Assembly (NCBI RefSeq): GCF_016808335.1
Contig: NC_053138.1
Location: 12,765,900-12,829,899, forward strand
Direction of reading: 5' to 3'
Length of the DNA stretch: 64,000 bases
Source of the DNA: Panicum virgatum
Taxonomy: Eukaryota > Streptophyta > Magnoliopsida > Poales > Poaceae
Shown: in pieces, positions 25,265-36,300 of the stretch
Layout: each line of letters begins with the position of its first letter
How positions within the stretch are numbered: position 1 is the stretch's first letter
Notes under the pieces: generated by a model
What the model saw: the letters and a program-made list of their open reading frames with translations, nothing else
Database searches by the model: none
Told to the model about the DNA's origin: nothing
Made by a program: the position numbers and the translations under genes

Positions 25265-27621
25265 ATGGAGTTCTGGGGTAACCTCTCGATCCCTATTCAG
25301 CCATCCCTTTGTTCTCCGGGTATTCTAGGGCCTATTAGGGTTACGATTGGTTTCTCTCTGTATGTTGTGTTGCGTTCCGTTCAGCACGTGTTTTTATGTT
25401 CTAGCACCTTAGGGTTTGCATATCTTTTCTTTGCTGCGGTGCGACCTCTAGGTTATTTTCCCTGTCGAGTCGACTTGTGATTATTATGCGCTTATTTTCA
25501 TCGAGTCGTATCGTTGGCTATATTTACATACCATGGCAGGCAGTCTTAGCTTGTATTTACATATTCGCATTGTGTTGCGCTTGGAGGCCCCTTTGCCATT
25601 GTGCTGACCTAGTAACCTATTTTCTGAAAATTGTAAAACTTGCTCGGCACAATATCCCTAATTAATAGGTCTTTCAACTACCCAATGGGTGCATATATAT
25701 TAACCGGATTTTTGTGTGCAGTGTGCGGTCTCTAGTTATTTTACCCAACATATGATTTTCCCATTGTAGTTCAATGCTCTTGCACAGATTAGTTGATGAT
25801 TTAGCACTTATTCTCTCCTTAGGATGCTAGTGAATTTGGTCTCCATGTTACCTGATACTTCTTTGAATTCTTGTTACTTGGCATTATATTCCCCTATAGT
25901 CTATGCTTAATATAATCTAATCTCATGCTGATTGGTTTATGTTTTGCAGGTCTTGAAGTCAAGCCTGGAACCACTGTTAAGTGTGATCCTAGCGATGGCT
26001 ACATCCTTCATCTTTCCCAGGTTTATGCCTATTCCTGACACAAATCTTCTCTGTAAATCTCTATTCTGTCAGCAGTCAAAGTTACTCATGATTACTATCT
26101 GATAGGCTGCTCTTGGGGAATCAAAGAAAAGCGACACAGCATTGATGTATGTCAAAGTTGATGATCAGAAGCTGGCCATTGGTACCCTCTCACATGACAA
26201 GTACCCTCACATCCCGTTTGATTTGGTCTTTGACAAAGAGTTTGAGCTGTCACACACATCAAAAGCTGCCAGTGTGTTCTTCTCCGGTTACAAGGTCGAG
26301 CAACCTGGTGTGGAAGATGAATATCCTTTGTAATGTCCAATTAATTCTGCTTTTGGGAATTATCATAATGATTTTTTATGTGCATGTGGAATTTTTTTCC
26401 TTGACCTGTTTTTTTTTGCCTCGTTTCCACAATGGATTTTGATTCTGAAGAAGATGAAGGTAAATCTTGCAATTTTCACCTGTAGAAATTTGTTACGTCA
26501 CTCTTCCGTATTAACCTGTCTATGTTTCAGATGTAGGGGAAGAGCAGAACATTCCTTTAATCAAGGAAAATGGTATTTATCCTATCTGTTGATACTTTTT
26601 TCGAAGATGTGTTTCTGTTTTGCAACTTTGATTATGAACTGGATGAGATATTCTGAATGTGTATCTACTTTTGCATCAAGGCAAAGCTCAAGGGAAGGAG
26701 GAGCAGAAAAGCAAGGCAGGGCCTGCGGCTTCAAATTCAAGTGCTGCTGTAAAGGATGTTGACAAGAAAATCAAGGCTGATGATGACAGTGATGAGGATG
26801 AAACTGATGATGATTCTGATGACGATGATCTATCTCCTGATGAGGAAGGCAACGATGATGTGAGTTGAAGGATGGGGAAGTTGTTTGTCTGCATATAGAT
26901 TAGAGGATGGCTCTTCCTTGTTGAACTTTATTGTTCTGCTGCAGGATTCAAGTGATGAGGGTGATTCCAGTGAGGAGGATGAGGACAGTGAGGATGATGA
27001 GGAAGAAGAAACTCCAACTCCCAAGAAGGTATGTGCCTGCTTGACGGATATACTCTGGTGTTCATGTGAGTAGTCTGTTCTTACCAGATGAGTGCAATGT
27101 TTTGCAGCCAGAGGTAGGCAAGAAGAGAGCAGCGGAAAATGCTCTGAAGACACCTGTTTCTGATAAGAAAGCGAAAGTTGCCACGCCATCTGGCCAGAAG
27201 ACAGGTGTGTAGTCTTGTGGCTTCTGCTAGGGTTTGGGATTTCTGCAGGAGCAGTGGGCATGTGGCCTCTGCTAGGGTTAGGGATTCCTGTGGGGAAAAG
27301 ATGTTATCTGAATTTTTTATATGCATTCGTCTGAGCAGGTGGTAACAAGGGCACTGCCCACGTGCCAACTCCGCACCCAGCAAAGAAGGTGAGCAAGACC
27401 CCTGCGAACAATGACAAGTCAAAGGAGAAGTCCCCAAAATCTGGTGGGTCGGTCGTGTGCAAGTCGTGCAGCAAGTAAGTTGGCACAGTTTTCCCTTAGT
27501 GCATTCTCTTATTTGTGAAAAGGGAAATGTATTGATCCCAGGTCTTGTTTGTTTGTGCAGGACGTTCAACAGCGACATGGCTCTACAGGCTCACTCGAAG
27601 GCCAAGCATGGTGCAAAGTGA
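25265..27621 (+). CDS. HDT: Plant HD2-type histone deacetylase, 308 aa
   Basis: Nucleolar, plant-specific HD2 family linked to histone deacetylation and silencing, including rRNA genes. Exons: 25265-25277, 25950-26020, 26106-26320, 26431-26459, 26531-26572, 26681-26859, 26945-27028, 27108-27204, 27339-27474 and 27561-27621, 927 nt in frame. The protein starts with the hallmark MEFWG and continues as a nucleoplasmin-like domain (VKPGTTVKCDPSDGYILHLS, VFFSGYKVEQPG). A central acidic Asp/Glu/Ser region follows, then Lys-rich basic stretches that may act as nuclear localisation signals (KKRAAEN, DKKAKVATPSGQK). A C-terminal C2H2 finger (CKSCSKTFNSDMALQAHSKA, second His shortly after) ends KHGAK. 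The third intron, 26321-26430, has AT-AC ends. Exon joining across it gives DEMDFDSEEDE, the junction expected from maize-type HD2 proteins. Confidence 0.95.
26321..26430 (+). other. U12-type AT-AC intron in the HD2 gene
   Basis: The 5' end ATATCCTTT is the exact U12 donor consensus. TTTTCCTTGAC at 26395-26405 resembles the U12 branch site, and the intron ends CCAC. Using these ends keeps the frame open across both exons; a normal GT-AG choice that does so was not found. Confidence 0.85.
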
Positions 27622-27699
27622 GGGACTCTCTGCTGGTTGGGATTGGTGCCTTTTTAGAGTTGGGGAAGAAATGGCGGTAGTAGGCCTTATTTTGTCACG

Positions 27700-28400
27700 A
27701 TACGTGCCTTAGTGGTTGTTATGTGATTGGTGCGTTTCGTGGAGACTCAAAATGCAGCAGAACAAGCTGCCGTGAACTAGTATTTTGGGTTGTTCGGATG
27801 GTAGTTTTGGGAATCGTTGAATCTACCTTGATGCTGTGCTTCGTTTTAGCCTGGTTGGCTACTGCTTTTGATGGAATGGAGCTGTTGCTGTGAATCCAGC
27901 TTCTGTTTTCGTGCTGCTTTTGATCGCCACGCCGTGCTGTGGGATCCAGCTTCTGTTTTCGTTTGTTTATTTTCTGCGCTGTGAAATTTAATCTGGGTTT
28001 TCCTGCCGCCAGTGTCAGGCTGTGGCCTGGGCGAGCAGGCGCACCGTGTATTATGTGGCCACCCGTATTATGCATCCCCCCCGCCCTTTGGCTACCGTGT
28101 ATTATGTAGTCATCAGACAGAATTTCGTATGCAAGACATGGTGAAAACTGCTGTTCAGGATCGCAATTGATGTACAGTAGGAAGTGATGGCATATGGAAT
28201 TCAGCAGAGGAGGGAAGGCCAGTGGGCAGTGTCCCATTGGCGCAAAGCATAGAAGAGTACAGAGCCTCATTTTACCAGAGCCCCTAGCTGACTTTTATCT
28301 ACGAATTTTAACAGTGAGCCGTCACCCGTCAGAGTTTTTTTTTATTTGAATTTGTCACCCGTCAGAGTTGACTGCTGCTGAGGCCCAAAGCAGCAAAGCC
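27700..28400. other. 3' flank of the HD2 gene and spacer
   Basis: Transcribed-looking 3' UTR followed by mixed spacer. It includes an imperfect repeat, CCAGCTTCTGTTTTCGT, at about 27897 and 27947, and a 16-bp direct repeat, GTCACCCGTCAGAGTT, at about 28320 and 28356. No reading frame is supported. Confidence 0.5.
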
Positions 28401-28538
28401 ACAACCAGCAACCGACGACCGAATCGATTCGCGCGCGCGCGCGCGTCCTCCCTCCCGCCAATTCCACTGCCTCGCGCGGGAAACGCACGCCACCCGCCCC
28501 ACCTCGCGCCGGTCCATAGATGGAGATGGTCAGGTCAG

Positions 28539-28921
28539 ATGCAGATGGAGATGGGGAAGAAGGAAGCGGGCATGGGGGTGGTCTGGGGTCGCCGGAGAGC
28601 AGCCCCTCCGCCGGAGGAGGACGACGGCGAGGTCGAGAGGTCCAGAGCCACCAAAGCCAAGAACGACCCCCTCTCCGTCTACGGTAAACCAGCCACCGTC
28701 CTTCCTTTCTTTTTCCTGCTTGCCAAGAACCAAGATTCGCGTTGCGCTGCATCAAGGACAGATGAATAATTGAACGGTTGCTTGTTTTTGCAAGGGCCAC
28801 GCTGCTGAAGCTTCGACATGGCTCGGCACAAGCTTTCACAGCCGCGCCGCCGGATGGGGATGGCAGGAACGGAGGCGGCGATGATGGAGCTGCTAGTGCT
28901 CAGAGCAAGCAAACAAACTGA
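28539..28921 (+). CDS. Doubtful small two-exon gene, frame conflict at the junction
   Basis: Exon 1 (28539-28683) starts at one of three clustered in-frame ATGs and reads MGKKEAGMGVVWGRRR, an acidic EEDDGEVE stretch, then KNDPLSVYG before a GTAAAC donor. A downstream exon from about 28795 reads TLLKLRHGSAQAF and ends QSKQTN and a TGA at 28921. Codon use and the CpG-rich leader look genic. However, the only visible AG acceptor (28793-28794) puts exon 2 out of frame by one base. It would fit with one fewer G in the GGG run. Candidate conserved small plant protein; function unknown. It may be a real gene with a sequence error, a gene with another splice pattern, or not a gene. Confidence 0.4.
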
Positions 28922-29379
28922 GGGCATCTAGGGGCTCAAGATGCTGTGCTGTGTTGTGTTTTGGTTTTCAGGCGTTTTGTATTCATTGTGTTACGGTAAA
29001 AATACAAATAAGATTATGGGAAAATTTGGTTCAATAGCACTGAAAGATTATTGTTCTGGTCTATATCACTGGCTCCCTGCTCAACACCATAACTGTCAGA
29101 TATAGCTCTGAAATTTCCAACTTGGTTGGCTGAATGATCTGAGAACTAGAAGTTGCTTGTTTTTGTTCAGTTTGACTGTGAAAAGACTTGAGATGTGGTA
29201 AACCTCACTGTATAACTGGCACAATTATAATGCTTTCTTATTAATCAAATAAAGATCTTGAACTATATGTATGTTTTCCATGCGAGTTGGCAAAAGTTGT
29301 AGTCATGCTGCCGGTTCTCTGTCCAACTGTTTCAATCGTTTGAGATCTCAGCTGAATTATTTTCCAGTTTGTGCTTATC

Positions 29380-30790
29380 TTTTTTTGAAACGAACCAGGA
29401 GAGCTGCTGATTATATTAAAAAGAAGAAACAACGCCCAGACTGGGCCACATAACAGCCAACACCACCACCAGCCAACACGATCACACAACTCGACTCGAA
29501 ACTCGACTCAAAACCACAACTGGTTGGATTGGACGTCAACACGGTTGCGCAACTCAACTCGACTCTATACAAAACCAACACGCCGCGCCACCACTGTCCA
29601 AGAAGAAGCCGACAAGCAGCCAACCTCACAAGTGCCGTCGTCTCCAACGATGTCCCACACCAACCAGCCGCTGTCATGCAGAACTGGCTGCCGCAGTCCG
29701 CTGCAAGCCAAGTAGCCACCTTGACCTCTCCACCATGCCTCTATCATCTTCATATCACGCACACGATCGCCGATCTCCTAACTACGGCCGTACGTTGGCA
29801 GAAGTCAGCAAAGAAGCCCACCGCACCACACCGAAAGAGCCACCGCCATGCAAGACCCCTCGCCGAAGTACCGCTGCAGCACCATGCACCCCAAACACCA
29901 AAAATTTGCGCCGGATCCTGAAACTCCGAGACAACTCCTCGCCCAGGTCGGATTGGGACATCGACCTAGGCCTCAACTCAACGTGTGGGGGCCTAGCCAC
30001 ATCCACCGCCGCACACCACTCCTCGGACACCACCTTAAAGCACACGGGGTCTTGCCACTCCCGCCGCTGGACTCTCCAAGGATCCGGGCTTGCTTCGTTG
30101 TCGAGGGTGAAATAGAGCCATCGAGCCACTGCAAAACCCCACCTTCGTCGTGCCACTACTGGAATCACCACTGCACCACCTGCGCGGACAGAAAGCCTCC
30201 GGAGACATGGCTCATCCTCGCTGCACACCTGCCCTTCAAGTTCAAACCCGGTATCCACCCACTCCACCACAAGCCCCGGGGCACCAAGGTTGGAGTCTAG
30301 CACCGACACGGTCGACGCTACGCGTGGCCGAACGCCGCCAAACCAACCAGTGAAGCATCCAGCGCACTGCGTAGAAGGGAACCTCCATAGACAGCGTCTT
30401 CAGAAAGAGCACGACGCTAGGACGTGCCGCCGCCGCCCGCCCAATGAGGGGCAAGGTTTTCACCCAGAGATTCCACCAACAAAGCGAGGAGGGTGTCACA
30501 ACAACGTCCCCAGCAGGAGCACGACGCCCAAGGCGTCGCCGTTGTCGGCTCGGCGTACTGCCAAGCATGGATTTCTCCCATCACCCACCTGCCCGCAGCC
30601 GCCCCAAACTCACTGCTTATCACACCCACCTGGAACTGATGTATAATCCTTTAATTCCGTTTTCCTCCCCTCCCTTCCCTATTCTTCTTATCTGCTTTTC
30701 TCTCTTTCTTTTGTCCCTTTTAGTTCGAGTTTACTCCTAGATGTCTCCTCTACTTGTAGCTCTAGAGAAAAATGAAGTAAGCTTTGTCCC
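29380..30790 (-). mobile_element. LINE-like remnant, reverse orientation
   Basis: On the minus strand the sequence ends with a plant LINE-type tail (AATCAGCAGCTCTCCTGG, then GTTTCAAAAAAA) at 29380-29400. The preceding 1.4 kb is GC-richer than its surroundings and has broken open frames on both strands but no recognisable reverse transcriptase motifs. The 5' limit is estimated from the change in composition. No target duplication was found. Confidence 0.5.
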
Positions 30791-30820
30791 AGCTGGAACA
30801 GGTATTGTTGTTCTTAATAC

Positions 30821-31070
30821 TTTTTTTGAGCAATTATTGGCAGGCGCTCTGCCGTCTCATTCATAGAAGAAAAAGCAGTATTACATTTACAACGGCAGCA
30901 TGTTGGGATTCCAATTCCACCCCAGCTACTGATGATTCTCTCATCCAACTGAGGAAAGTGGTGATTCTGTTTTCTGCATTCCTGGGTGAGCTGACTGTTA
31001 GATTTCTACATCGGCAAAACCTCCCAAGCCGACAACAAAAAACTCTTTGGAAACAGAAATAGAGTAAGCC
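30821..31070 (-). mobile_element. Second LINE 3' end fragment, reverse orientation
   Basis: The minus strand ends CGGCAGAGCGCCTGCCAATA followed by TTGCTCAAAAAAA (poly-T at 30821-30827 on the plus strand), a second variant of the LINE tail at 29380. It is probably a short 5'-truncated copy; its 5' boundary is uncertain. Confidence 0.5.
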
Positions 31071-31713
31071 AGTCTTGTTTCTCCACAGAACGGAAGCTTG
31101 GTGATCAGGATATAAATGAGCTAGACCAAGAACGGAAGCTTCTTCAGGACTTCAATAAATAAGCATACATCAAAGCCTGCTGCAACAACCACGTTTTGGA
31201 ATTATATTTGACCAAAGAAGAAGGTTGCACCGTTTTACAGCCTTACAGGCTGCGAGCAAGGAGGAGAAATTCAAGCAGAAAACACGTTTTTGAACCCGGG
31301 AGTTGATGGGAATTTCAAATTTGGGCAGGGCAAGGAGAGAGTTGGGAGGAAAAGCAGGAACGGGCAAAGGGAGGGAAAGGGTGGATTGGATGATTGATGA
31401 GGGCGGGGCCTGCCCTGCCTGCTGGTGGAGTGGTGCGTGGGACCCACGCCACGTTGATTCCAGCTCATCATTCGCGCACGTCTCCTTCGTCGTCTCCGTT
31501 GCTGGCTCAGGCAGGGGCACCAGCAGCAACAGCCAACAGCAAAGGCTACTGGAATTTTTTGGTTGGGAAATCTCGGAGGAGGAGGAGCTCATGGCATGGA
31601 TCGTCCGTCCTGCTGTCTGATTCGATTCCGCTAGCTGTTCCTTCCGCCCCACTCCAATAAGCCCTCCAGCTCCATCCGATTCGACTCGATTCCCCTCCCC
31701 TGCCTCCTTGTCC

Positions 31714-32555
31714 ATGGATGAACGGATCACCACCGGCGGCGGGGCATGCTCCGTCGGAGAATTTGGTACCGTACCTACCACCCTTCCTCCCTCTCTCCCC
31801 ATGAATGAGTATGAACTCGCGATTGAATTCTGGGTTGGATCGGATTGCAGCGTGGGACGTGGTGCTCTGGCGCCGGGGCCGCGCCGACGCCAGCGCCTGC
31901 CTGCTGGCGGCCACCGCCGCCTCCTGGCTGCTCTTCTACGGCCCGGGCCGCGGCTACACCGCGCTCTCCCTCGCCTCCGACGTGCTCCTCCTCCTCCTCA
32001 CCGTGCTCTTCCTCTGGGCCAAGGCCGCGCGCCTCCTCAACAGGCCGGCGCCCCCCGTCCCGGCGATGCGCGTCTCGCAGCGGGGCGTGGACGAGGCGGC
32101 GGCCCTGCTGCGCGCCGCCCTCGACGCCGTCTGCTCCGGCTTCCATGACATCGCCACGGGCAGGGACTCGCTCCTCTTCGGCCGGGTCTTCCTCTGCCTG
32201 TGGGCCCTCTCCATCGTCGGCAGCCTCACCGATTTCCCCACCTTCTGCTACGCGAGTGAGCTGTTCTGTCCTTTCCTTGTCTGAATTTATTTGCTCGCGT
32301 CGCCTGTTCATCTGGCTGTTCCGATTCACCATGAATGTTGTTTACTCAGAAAGAATTCACCATGGCTCCGGTGCAGGCATCGTGGCTGTTCTGACGCTCC
32401 CGGCACTGTACCAGAAATACCAAGAATGTGTGGACACATACATGAGGTTTGCCTACATGAACCTGCGCATGTACGAGATGGTGTACGAGAGGTTCTCCAT
32501 GAAATGCTTCATCAGGGTCAGGGATTGCGTCATGGAGGTCCTCAAGGATCCATGA
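31714..32555 (+). CDS. Reticulon-like protein (RTNLB), 211 aa
   Basis: Membrane protein that bends and stabilises tubular endoplasmic reticulum. Exons 31714-31765, 31851-32255 and 32377-32555 join to 636 nt. The start at 31714 gives a very short N-terminus (MDERITTGGGACSVGEF) before the reticulon homology domain, which opens AWDVVLWRRGRADASACLLA. It contains two long hydrophobic hairpins, the first around LLAATAASWLLFYG and SDVLLLLLTVLFLW, the second around LFLCLWALSIVG-type residues and IVAVLTLPALYQKYQ. The loop includes FHDIATGRDSLLFGRVF. The C-terminus is cytosolic and short, ending EVLKDP, without a dilysine signal. The compact size fits the short-N-terminus group of plant reticulons. Antisense frames here are shadows of the GC-rich second exon. 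Confidence 0.9.
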
Positions 32556-33367
32556 CCAGCTTCCACCGCCATTGCATCGCTTGCTTCCACAGGGATTGGA
32601 TTTGATTTTGATTTGAATTCTTCTGTATAGTTTTCTTTGATTGAGCATAGTATATCCCTATCAGCACAGGAGTGGAAAATATAGAAGGAAATGAGTAGTT
32701 CTGATTGGTTCTGATGATTGTTTGTTTGTTTGCTCCGGGTGGTGTGCTTTTATCTTTGATCTTCAGCTGCTGCTGCTGTTCAGCTTGGAGCAGTCTAGGG
32801 TGATGCGAACAAATGGCTGCAGCTGTTCCAGTTTGATGCTCAGCGCAGCCACGATCGCATGTAGTTTTGTGTGCGCGCCTGTTATCGCCCAGGCTGCTTT
32901 CATGTAGCTGTTGAGTTTGTACAGAAAGACAAAACTCACTGTAAACATTTTGCTTATATCTATCATTCACCCTGAATGCATTGGACTGAAATCTGTTGGA
33001 TTGTTTACCGTCAGCATTGCAAACCGCACCCGTAAACCTCTGAAAGTGAAATAATATACCTGCTAGAGGATCTGCAACAAATGACATGATATGGTCCACA
33101 AGGGAGATTAGCTTAAACCAAAGAGCTGACTTAGGTCTCAGAAACATGATCCATTCACATCTGAATGGACAATGGAGTGATGGACGGACAATCGCATCCC
33201 CTACAGGGCGCAACAAAATGACTGGTTCGACAGGCCCCCAGATACAGCAGCTAAGTCGGTTCAACAAGCCTTCAGGTTCCAAGTTGGTTAGGCTAGGCAT
33301 ATATACATACACCACTAACCAAAACTGACCGAGACTGCTACAGTTTGTGTGCTACAGTTTGAGCGCA
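32556..33367. other. Convergent 3' flanks of the reticulon and AGO4 genes
   Basis: The reticulon gene (+) and the Argonaute gene (-) converge here across about 810 bp. Both 3' UTRs and poly(A) sites should lie in this stretch. No additional frame is supported. Confidence 0.6.
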
Positions 33368-36300
33368 TTAGCAGAAGAACATAGAGCTCCTGACTTTCTC
33401 ATGCAGACGTGGCAGCTCTGGCACGGGTGCACTGCCCACCGAGGTATGCCCTCCCTGGCTGGAGGAGGCATCTGACATCTCCTCAAATTTCAGGAACGAA
33501 CCGACCTGCGCTGCGGCGAGATGGGCATAGCAAATTGGAGCAACTGCAAACAAACACACCCTGTCATTTGCTGTGCCGGAACTCTTGCTCCAGCAAAACT
33601 AAACTGGGATCGTGTGACCTACCTACGGAGATGGCCGTTGTGCTCCTTTGATACCTGAAAGATAGGCCACAGCAACATTATAAGCAAGTGCTATAGCCAG
33701 CAAGTAGTAACAATGAATACAGCCACCACAGCAAGCTTCCCCTACTTACACATAAGAGAGCGAATGAACAAACTCCTGCATGTCATCAGCAGAGAAGCCT
33801 ATCTCATCGTGGAGAACATGATAATGCGTCGGCCTTGTTGTTCCCTGATACAGACAAGCATATACCGATATTTAGCCCCTAGAAAATCTAGGATTTGTTA
33901 GCTTCCCTGAGCTCACACACACAAACACACACACACACGAGAGGTAGAGGATGAACTAGATGAGAGGAAGAGAAGCAGAGAGTGGACACGAGGAGTTGTT
34001 GCTGCTTGATCTTCTGAGCTGCAGCTGCTCTTCTATATATAGCCAAGCCAGTCAAGGTGAGTTAAATTACAAGGTATGGCTCTAGTGCCCAGCCACCTCT
34101 AGCCTTGCTGCTACTTGCAGCTACTACTATGCACAATAGTCACTTGCCGCCCAAAATTGAAGTGGCAGTCATGACCAAAAGTGACAAGAGCAAAAGCTCC
34201 TATCAGCATTGAAAGGTACAAGCTAGAGCATGGTGATTATCTAACAGGATTCAGAGATAACTTGCAACATTTAGCTCTTGACAATGTCATTCGAATCAGA
34301 GTCAACTTACAATCATCCCAGCATGTGCACACATGTAGAAGTCAAAGTTCCTAGGATGGCACACTTTGCTGTCCACAACAGTACCTGCAGAATGACACAT
34401 GTATTCATTGCACGTCTCAGGACACTGCCAACTCGCATGTAAACAGTAGCACACTTCGTAATTGTTACCCGGAGGAACGTTATCTGGAGATCCAGTCTGA
34501 AAAAACTTGGTATGATGGTTCTTCTGAGCTACAATCACAGTGAACTTGGGCGACCACTTCTCATCGAGAAACTTGCATGCCTGCATTGTTTAAACGATGT
34601 GCAGCCTAGTGGTGAGTACAAGAGTTGGCGGCAATCTAAGCAAATGTGTGAGGACAAATCAGAACAAATGGATTACCTCAATGATCTGATCGAGTTCAAT
34701 GTTTATGACCTGGGTAAATTGGCTTTCACTAACTCCATCCCTAAAAGCAGCAAATAGTTGCACCTCAGTTGTTAACAAAGTATCAATACTCCATTCCAGT
34801 AAAAAAATGCACCCTACTTTTCACAAGTTTCTTAGTTTTCTCAACAGGATTTAATGATATGAGCAAATAGTAATTCCAGAATTTCAAACCTGAAAATAAT
34901 AACATGGTCAGGTTTTCGCTTTCCAGAGCTAGTATAGAAGTCAATCAGTGATTCCCTGGAAGTCACAAATATGAAGATAAACATAGTATTCAGAAGGCAT
35001 CATGTGAAACATACATATTACATACATCCACATACTAAGATATCTCTTACCGAATGAGGCCATCATCTTCAGTTCCCCGTGGCTTAAACAAGGAGGTCAT
35101 CATTTCTTGCCTGGCAGATTGGGTGTGAACTGAAGCTCTATATTTAGAGATATTAGGCCATTGACGAGAGCTGACCACCTAAACACAGTCAATAAGTTAT
35201 GGCTACAATACATTAACATAGAACTATTTCTTTAAGCCACAAAATCATTTAGACCCCATGGGAGCAGGCACTGCACAATTAAAAGAATATCCTTCTTACT
35301 GCAGCAATCGAAGGTTTATCTTGTCCTGGATGACCATGTGACACATCCATACCCAAGATGATGGTGGGTACGTCAGACACATGAGGTATTGCACGAGATG
35401 CTTCAATTTGCAGCAACGAGTTCAGCCCGCCAAGCTAGTTATGAATAAGGGAAAAGGGTGGTATAAGTACACATTAGTGAATAACACGGTGCAAGAGAAG
35501 ACAAATTATGCAAAAAAAAAACCTTTGCATTAATCTTCATCAGCAAATTAAGCAGGTATGGATCATTGACTCTTATTGGTGCTAGACATTGTGTGACAAT
35601 ACCAAATTCAGCAAGGCACTTTCTCTTCCAAGGACCTGGTTGAAACAAAGTTTAATTGTTGCAAAGGTCCGATAACAATATGGAAGGGTTGCAATGGTAA
35701 CCAAATATAAACTAACCATAGACTTCACAATTTTTCCTCTCCGAGAGAAGGCACAAGAGGAACCTTGGAGCTCCAGGAAGTTTTGATTTTATCTGTTCAA
35801 ACATATCATCCACTCTTCTTGACACAGGGGCACGCCTCATAGAGGGGCTCTCTTCAAACACCTCAAAAGGTTCGTCCATTTGCTGCAAAAAATGATGTGA
35901 GGAACAGAAATTGTGATACTTCCTAACATATCATCCACTCTTCTTGACACAGGGGCACGCCTAATAGAGGGGCTCTCTTCAAATAGTGCTCTGTGGAAAA
36001 TGCTTGAAAGCTAAAACATACAATTCCCTTTGCAGATGCATTTCTCATCAGGTCAGGAATAAGTCTCCGAATATCACAACGTGCTGAGAAATTAACAACC
36101 GCCCACTTATCCACAGAGCATGTTTGAATTAGCTTCTGAAAAGGGCACAGGATTTGTCATACATCAGAAAGATCCTTCCTAATCAAGAAGTACTAGAGAA
36201 GATACAAGAAGAAGCACGCTGACCCTATTGGTGAAATTCCACTTTCCATTTCGTGGCAAGATATCTTCACTGTTGGCGGCTTTCAGCTACATGATATTAG

